In this document: in pieces, positions 59,901 through 64,000 of the stretch | Numbering within the stretch: position 1 is the first letter of the stretch | How the letters are laid out: every line of letters begins with the position of its first letter | Assembly: GCA_021521415.1 (NCBI GenBank) | Contig: JAIQDT010007334.1 | Span: 82,744 to 146,743, forward strand | Reading direction: 5' to 3' | From: Bidens hawaiensis | Lineage: Eukaryota; Streptophyta; Magnoliopsida; Asterales; Asteraceae | DNA length: 64,000 nucleotides | Position numbers and translations under genes: made by a program | The notes under the pieces: model-generated | Database searches by the model: none | What the model saw: only the letters and a program-made list of their open reading frames with translations | Told to the model about the DNA's origin: nothing

Positions 59901-61566
59901 CCTCTACACTGACCATAAAAGCCTTCAGCATATCTTTGATCAAAAGGAACTTAACATGAGGCAACGCCGATGGAACGAACTCATCAGCGATTACGATTGT
60001 GAGATCCGGTATCATCCTGGTAAGGCTAATGTGGTAGCCGATGCGCTCAGCCGAAAACCCTGCCAACTTAACTGTATCTTGCCGCGCACCCAGCTTCACT
60101 TCGCGCCGATTCAAAGCAACCTTGAATCGCGTATTCGTGACGCGCAGCGCGCATCCATCAGTAATGGTAACCTTCGCGCCGAGTTAGCGTGTGGCGCGGA
60201 AGCACTCTTTGTCCCTAATCTGAGTGGAATTCTCTGCTATCTCAATCGCATCTGGATCCCTTGTGATGAGAATCTTCGCGCTGATATCCTGAGTGAAGCG
60301 CACAAATCTCGATATTCTATTCATCCTGGCGCTGATAAGATGTACAAGGATTTGCGCATTACTTATTGGTGGCCTGGCATGAAAAAGGATATTGCTGTGT
60401 TCGTAGCTAAGTGCCTGACTTGTTCTAAAGTTAAAGCTGAACACCAACGCCCATCTGGTTTGCTCGAACAACCAGAAATTCCTACGTGGAAATGGGAAGG
60501 TATAGCGATGGACTTTATTACCAAGCTACCTTTGACAGCAAACAAACATGATAGCATTTGGGTAATAGTGGATCGATTGACTAAATCTGCTCACTTTCTG
60601 CCCATTCGTGAAAACTACCATGTTGAGCATCTCGCGCAGCTTTATGTCAAGGAAATTGTCTGCCGCCATGGTACTCCTTTGAGCATCATATCCGATCGCG
60701 ATGGCCGTTTTATATCTCGCTTTTGGAAATCTCTCCAATCTGCGCTAGGAACTCGCTTGGACATGAGTACGGCATATCATCCTCAGACTGACGGTCAGTC
60801 TGAGCGAACTATTCAAACTCTTGAGGATATGCTCCGATCTTGTGTTCTTGATTTTGGAGGTAATTGGGATTCACACCTGCCTTTGATCGAGTTCTCTTAT
60901 AATAACAGCTATCATTCCAGTATTGGTATGGCCCCATTTGAAGCACTTTACGGTCGTAAATGCCGCTCCCCGATCTGTTGGAGCGAAGTGGGTGAAACTC
61001 AAATCACAGGACCCGAACTTGTTCAAGAGACAACCGATAAAATCGCCAAGATCCGTGATCATTTGCTGACTGCCAGAAGCCGACAGAAGAGTTACGCAGA
61101 TCTTAGACGGAAGCCTCTCGAATTTCAAGTTGGTGATCTTGTTCTCCTCAAAGTGTCGCCCTGGAAGGGTGTTGTCCGCTTTGGGAAGAAGGGTAAGCTT
61201 GCTCCTCGTTATGTTGGTCCATTCAAGATTCTCGCGCGTGTGGGAAAAGTTGCCTACAGACTTGACCTGCCGCCCGCGCTCAGTAATGTGCATCCAACGT
61301 TCCAGGTATCCAATCTCAAGAAGTGTTTAGCTGACGAGAACCTTCACATTCCACTTGATGAAGTTCAAGTTGATGAATCTATGCATTTCGTTGAGAAGCC
61401 TGTTGAGATTATGGATCGCGAGGTTAAGCAAACCAAGCGCAGTCGTATCCCTATCGTGAAAGTTCGCTGGGAGTCCAAGCGCGGAGCCGAGTTTACATGG
61501 GAAAGGGAAGATCAAATGAAGATCAAGTACCCGCACCTGTTCTCTGCGCAACCTACTTCGAGATAA
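56953..61566 (+). CDS. Gag-Pol polyprotein with chromodomain (Ty3/gypsy)
   Basis: One open frame of 1,537 codons, first ATG at 56953 (MPPLSRRF), ending TAA 61564-61566. Order: Gag core (about residues 50-230), a Pro/Asn/Gln-rich linker, knuckles [14 protein letters not shown] (near 331) and [14 protein letters not shown] (near 375), protease DTGAD (near 443), RT (about 615-790, FIDDVLVYS near 775), RNase H ([25 protein letters not shown]), integrase with intact HHCC ([15 protein letters not shown]) and catalytic MDFIT, SDRDGRF, GQSER, then GPF and a chromodomain ([14 protein letters not shown]). Two RT positions depart from both relatives here: [11 protein letters not shown] instead of [12 protein letters not shown], and [10 protein letters not shown] instead of [10 protein letters not shown]. 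Either could weaken RT. Otherwise it appears complete. Confidence 0.95.
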   Translation: MPPLSRRFQRREASRMRRQQRSQEMAAAIAQALSQNNANTTSYNIKSFNAGNPPKFTGLEGATVMLQWLEKIENTFLHTQCPSERRTLYASSVLESRALTWWNGVAHARGAEAASSMTWEEFKEILTREFCPPNEVKRLEEEFWNLKQYSGEAREYATRFHELSLLVPHLVTPSRRAIEKFLGGLPMEIQDSVWARNPVTLSDAIELAAVLSDNHVRAGTLFLRGTEKTKPTKTVPEPTETKPEPSNHNQKRRRRQAYALTNPHIVQQPIYQPVYAPNPLSTYPAPPVVHNYALTNPALPAPPTKKPYTGNQPFCPTCRLHHPPQVPCRQCNRCGRVGHSVEYCRTPPSNPIAPTPPAYPQNPQPTYQNPRPRSCFNCGDPSHFRNACPRLQVQITQANPVNQISNQVTRGRAFNITAHQAQANNDVVNGTFLLNGFYASMLFDTGADRSFISRAFERKLARPRDNLKEDFSVELANGETVLINSVIKDCTLNLNENDFLIDLIPMPLGSFDVIIGMDWLSKNRAEVICAKKLIRIPRENGDLHIYGEKPSSGLKLMSCAEAQRLMRKKCIAFLAHVVKPAEEKKLRDIPVVRDFPEVFPDDLPGIPPAREVEFRIDLVPGASPVAKSPYRLAPAEMQELASQLQELTAKGFIRPSSSPWGAPVLFVKKKDGSFCMCIDYRELNKLTIKNRYPLPRIDDLFDQLQGASCFSKIDLRSGYHQLRIRDEDIPKTAFRTRYGHFEFLVMSFGLTNAPAVFMDLMNRVCRPFLDKFVIVFIDDVLVYSKTKAEHEQHLRLVLQKLRTEQLYAKLSKCEFWSDEVQFLGHVVNKMGIHVDPSKIEAIKNWITPSSPSEIRSFLGLAGYYRRFISNFSKIALPLTALTHKGKPYIWGSKQEEAFLTLKRLLCEAPVLALPEGNDDFVVYCDASNQGLGCVLMQRGKVIAYASRQLKVHEKNYTTHDLELGAVVFALKIWRHYLYGTKCILYTDHKSLQHIFDQKELNMRQRRWNELISDYDCEIRYHPGKANVVADALSRKPCQLNCILPRTQLHFAPIQSNLESRIRDAQRASISNGNLRAELACGAEALFVPNLSGILCYLNRIWIPCDENLRADILSEAHKSRYSIHPGADKMYKDLRITYWWPGMKKDIAVFVAKCLTCSKVKAEHQRPSGLLEQPEIPTWKWEGIAMDFITKLPLTANKHDSIWVIVDRLTKSAHFLPIRENYHVEHLAQLYVKEIVCRHGTPLSIISDRDGRFISRFWKSLQSALGTRLDMSTAYHPQTDGQSERTIQTLEDMLRSCVLDFGGNWDSHLPLIEFSYNNSYHSSIGMAPFEALYGRKCRSPICWSEVGETQITGPELVQETTDKIAKIRDHLLTARSRQKSYADLRRKPLEFQVGDLVLLKVSPWKGVVRFGKKGKLAPRYVGPFKILARVGKVAYRLDLPPALSNVHPTFQVSNLKKCLADENLHIPLDEVQVDESMHFVEKPVEIMDREVKQTKRSRIPIVKVRWESKRGAEFTWEREDQMKIKYPHLFSAQPTSR

Positions 61567-61600
61567 ATTTCGGGACGAAATTTCTTAAAGTAGGGGAGAC
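61565..61600 (+). promoter_or_regulatory. Stop-codon palindrome and polypurine tract
   Basis: AAATTTCG-GGA-CGAAATTT (61565-61583, 8-bp arms) overlaps the TAA stop and is followed by AAAGTAGGGGAGAC directly before the 3' LTR. The purine run is the plus-strand primer. Confidence 0.78.
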
Positions 61601-63474
61601 TGTGACATCTGCCCCGATCCGACCCGACCCAGGTACCCGTTTCTCTGACCCGATCTCTCTTTTATTATTTAATATTAATAATAATATATATTTCCTTCCC
61701 GCCTCTTTCTCTCTCTTTCTTTCCGCCGTCCCGTCCCTCTTCCTTCTCTCTTCCGCCTTCTTTTCCCTCTTGTCGCCGTCCCGCCCTTACGCCTTGTTTC
61801 CCTCTTTGCTTGTCCTTTGGTTCTTCCCGCCTAAGGATGTCTGCAGCTCCACGCGCCAGACTCCTTTCATGGAAGCCTGCGTGAAGACATCTTGTTCCTG
61901 CGATGCGTGAAGAGAGCTCTTCTCGCAGCGCGCTAAGAATGCATGTTCTTCCCGCAATGCGCTAAGAATGTATGTTCTTCCCGCGATGCGCTTAGAATTC
62001 TTGTTCTTCACGCAGCACGCTAAGGATTTGTGATTCTTCCCGCAGTGCGCTAAGGATTGTTGTGCCAGCCTTCGCGCTCGCGCACTCAGCCTTCCCGCGC
62101 TTAACCCTTTGAGTTTTCTTCTGTTGAATCTAGCCGTTGCTTTTGTGTTGTCTTATCTTCTGAGCTGTTGACCTAACCCATCTAATGTCTGAATAGTTAC
62201 TTTCGGCGCAGCATGCGTACCAACCCCATTGGTTGACAGAAAAAGTGACTGACATAATCTTTTGAGATCTGCTTTTGCCATGCTTGACCAGTACCTTTAT
62301 CTGACCCGCCATGCCTGTTACTGTTCCCTGTCAGCTTTATCTTGCCCCCTGCAGCTGCCATATCTTTTGATATCTTTTGCTTTTGGAATCTTTTGCTTTT
62401 TGAGATCTTTTCCCCTTTTCTAGGGATTATGTCTCCTAGGGTTTCCCTATAAATAATAATCTTATTTTTCTTAACACTACACACACAAACACTTAATCTC
62501 TCCTGTCCTCTCTTGCTCCTTGCTCTCTCTGCCGTCTTCCTCTCTGCCTCCGTCTTCCTCCCTGTTCTGCCCTGCTTTCCGGTAATATATATTATATATA
62601 ATAATTTACTTATTATTTATGCTAACTTATAATCAAGACTTAAAACCAATCGTTAAAACAATAATCTTATTTATAGGTTAACTTGTGCTTGTTTAAAGTT
62701 GGTTCTTGCTTTATCTTACACCGCATCGTTTATCAAGTGAGTAATCTCGTACCTAATCCCTTTTTTATTTTAAATGCTTTGGGATGTTCATGTGTTCATA
62801 CAAAACTTGAGTCTTAAACTTGTTTATGAACTTTAGTCGCGCAATATCCCATGTGTTGAGGACGTTTACTTGGCTGTTTATTTGTATGTGTGTATCATTA
62901 ACCGCTTTGTTCGGCCTATTCCGCAGTTCCGTTGGTACCATTAGTGAACACGGGAGACCTATCGTTTACGGTTTTCTTTGTTTACACTTGCACAGATGTT
63001 TTCTCGTTTTTATGCTCAATTGGGAGCATGGATTGAACTATGATCTATGAACTATCTTAGGCTTGATCACAATCTGATTACACCCTTGTTAAACTCTAGA
63101 CATACACGTGTTGCGCGCAGATTTACTATGATTATCTATGATTATCTATTAAACTTGATTTCTCACCAACACGCAAGTGTTTGACGTTTATTTTAACACA
63201 TGTTCAGGTTTGCAGTAGCTGTTTTGGAGCTTGTGGACACGTAGGACGTTTTTACTTTTGGACCTAGAATTAAAATGTATCAAGACAAGTTAATGTTGTT
63301 TGAATGTTATAATTTATAATATATTGATTTATGTTTGATTTATGTTCTTTACTTTCCCCGCTGCGCGTGCGCGATAAAATGTGTATTAATAAATATTGAC
63401 ACCAATAGTGTCGCGAGTAATGAAGCAATATGTGGCGCCCCGATGTATAATCCGCCTTTGGTCGGGGTGTTACA
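61601..63474 (+). repeat. 3' LTR of the 54433 element
   Basis: 1,874 bp. Differs from the 5' copy by a 1-bp loss in the CTCTCTTTCC run, A/C in TGTTCATGCG, G/A in GCGCAGTATC, a 1-bp loss in TTAGTTGAAC and an 11-bp duplication of GATTTATGTTT near 63330. TATA box at 62448. Confidence 0.93.
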
Positions 63475-63479
63475 CGCGC

Positions 63480-63923
63480 GCCCTTTTTGTTGTTCCCTGA
63501 ATGGTTTGCTTATCAAATGCGAGCCTTTGTGTTAAGTCGGCTAACTTTTTGTTGTATGACCAGCTCATTGTATTTGTCCATTAAACGCCGTTGTTCGTTT
63601 ATGAGCCATTCTTTAGGGTCATTGGTTTCAACTTCTGGACCCATTGGTCCTTTTTGTTTTGCACCAGTCAGATTTTGGAACGTGAGATCGTCTGGAGGAG
63701 TTTCAGTCTGGCTATGAGGTGTTGTGATGAAGGGATGGTTACTGGTGGTGCGCGCAGTATCACGCGGCGCCCTCAGAAACTGCTGTCCCTCATTAACATC
63801 CTCAAGCTCATTATCCTCCAGAACTTGATCGCTGTTTCAAACACCGGAAACCATGGTGAAGTTTTTCAGAGAGAACTGATGAGATAGTGATTTTGTTGCC
63901 GTTGTAACAGGTGATGGCGCCAA
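63480..63923 (-). pseudogene. Leader and gag N-terminal region of the Tat element, beyond the nested insertion
   Basis: On the minus strand the frame of the gag at 54432 continues across the insertion joint for a few tens of codons and is then lost to a frameshift: another frame (NEQRRLMDKYNEL) looks like the original charged N-terminal helix. The primer binding site TGGCGCCATCACC starts at 63922, next to the LTR. Confidence 0.65.
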
Positions 63924-64000
63924 TGAAGAAACGTGGATCGGCTCACTGGTAGACGATCAACTTTCCTTGGGTACGAGTGTGCTATATCACCGATGGTTCT
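63924..64000 (-). repeat. 5' LTR of the Tat element, cut by the window edge
   Basis: The first 77 bp match 43944-44020 except for one C/T (CCTCGGG/CCTTGGG). Only the terminal part is visible. Confidence 0.88.

Larger units (their letters stand above)
54433..63474 (+). mobile_element. Complete, young chromovirus nested in the Tat gag
   Basis: 9,042 bp with CGCGC duplications at 54428-54432 and 63475-63479. 5' LTR 54433-56297 (1,865 bp), primer site 56301-56312, leader with hairpin array, gag-pol 56953-61566, palindrome and purine tract (61565-61600), 3' LTR 61601-63474 (1,874 bp). The LTR differences I can see are two substitutions, two 1-bp deletions and one 11-bp duplication, which exactly account for the length difference. 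The C-terminal chromodomain points to a Tekay/Del-type chromovirus. Confidence 0.96.
43944..64000 (-). mobile_element. Tat-lineage Ty3/gypsy element with antisense ORF, split and truncated by the window edge
   Basis: Read on the minus strand: 5' LTR (63924 to beyond the window), primer binding site TGGCGCC.. (from 63922), a leader and gag N-terminus, interruption by the 54433-63474 element, the rest of gag (to 53067), protease, RT, a damaged RNase H, integrase (to 49854), a spacer, an antisense gene (45467-49043, plus strand), a purine tract (44971-44960) and the 3' LTR (44959-43944). The lineage call rests on the Gag and integrase wording, YVDD RT, a trace of a second (aRH-like) RNase H, the non-tRNA-Met primer site and the antisense ORF between pol and the 3' LTR. 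Several frameshifts and a deletion make it non-functional. Confidence 0.88.

Overview
This is plant nuclear DNA, most likely from a eudicot with a large, retrotransposon-rich genome. The evidence is two intron-containing plant genes (a small J-domain co-chaperone and a D-type cyclin) set in AT-rich intergenic DNA and layered Ty3/gypsy elements primed by initiator tRNA-Met. The element types would fit Asteraceae, but the family is a guess. There is no rRNA, tRNA, CRISPR array or bacterial-style operon.

Layout. 657-6150 is an old, internally deleted chromovirus (target duplication GGTCT). 6693-10815 is a five-exon J-domain protein gene whose 3.5 kb third intron is full of DNA-transposon relics. 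11642-12761 is a long-terminal-inverted-repeat element with a tandem array at its core. 12795-15151 is a solo LTR (TTTTG). 15157-20746 is mostly empty apart from one MITE. 20752-31903 is a solo LTR (AATCC) split by a complete 9,240-bp chromovirus on the minus strand (21028-30267, ACTCA). 31983-33926 is a second solo LTR of the same family in opposite orientation (AAGAT). 35113-36069 is a PIF/Harbinger-like element (TTA). 41331-43430 is the six-exon D-type cyclin gene, with a MITE in its last intron. From 43944 to beyond the right edge runs a minus-strand Tat-lineage Ty3/gypsy element with a spliced antisense ORF (45467-49043). Its gag is split by a complete 9,042-bp plus-strand chromovirus (54433-63474, CGCGC).

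Two insertions are nearly fresh. By eye, the LTR pair of the 21028 element differs at about three positions in 2,270 bp, and that of the 54433 element at about two substitutions plus three small indels. Both keep one long gag-pol frame, but each carries changes at residues normally conserved (an integrase zinc ligand in one, reverse transcriptase motifs in the other).

The most unusual signals are structural. (1) Four tandem hairpins lie between the primer binding site and gag of the 54433 element, sharing one loop, with a compensatory stem change and differing outer stems. (2) A palindrome next to the polypurine tract is kept in three chromoviruses, also with a compensatory change. (3) Every chromovirus-type LTR contains a plausible leader intron. 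(4) The LTR promoters of one group carry paired CGCG palindromes and clusters of five G-boxes close to the TATA box. (5) The Tat element has a multi-exon antisense gene with its own TATA box. All coordinates, exon borders and repeat comparisons were read by eye from the sequence; no database search was run.
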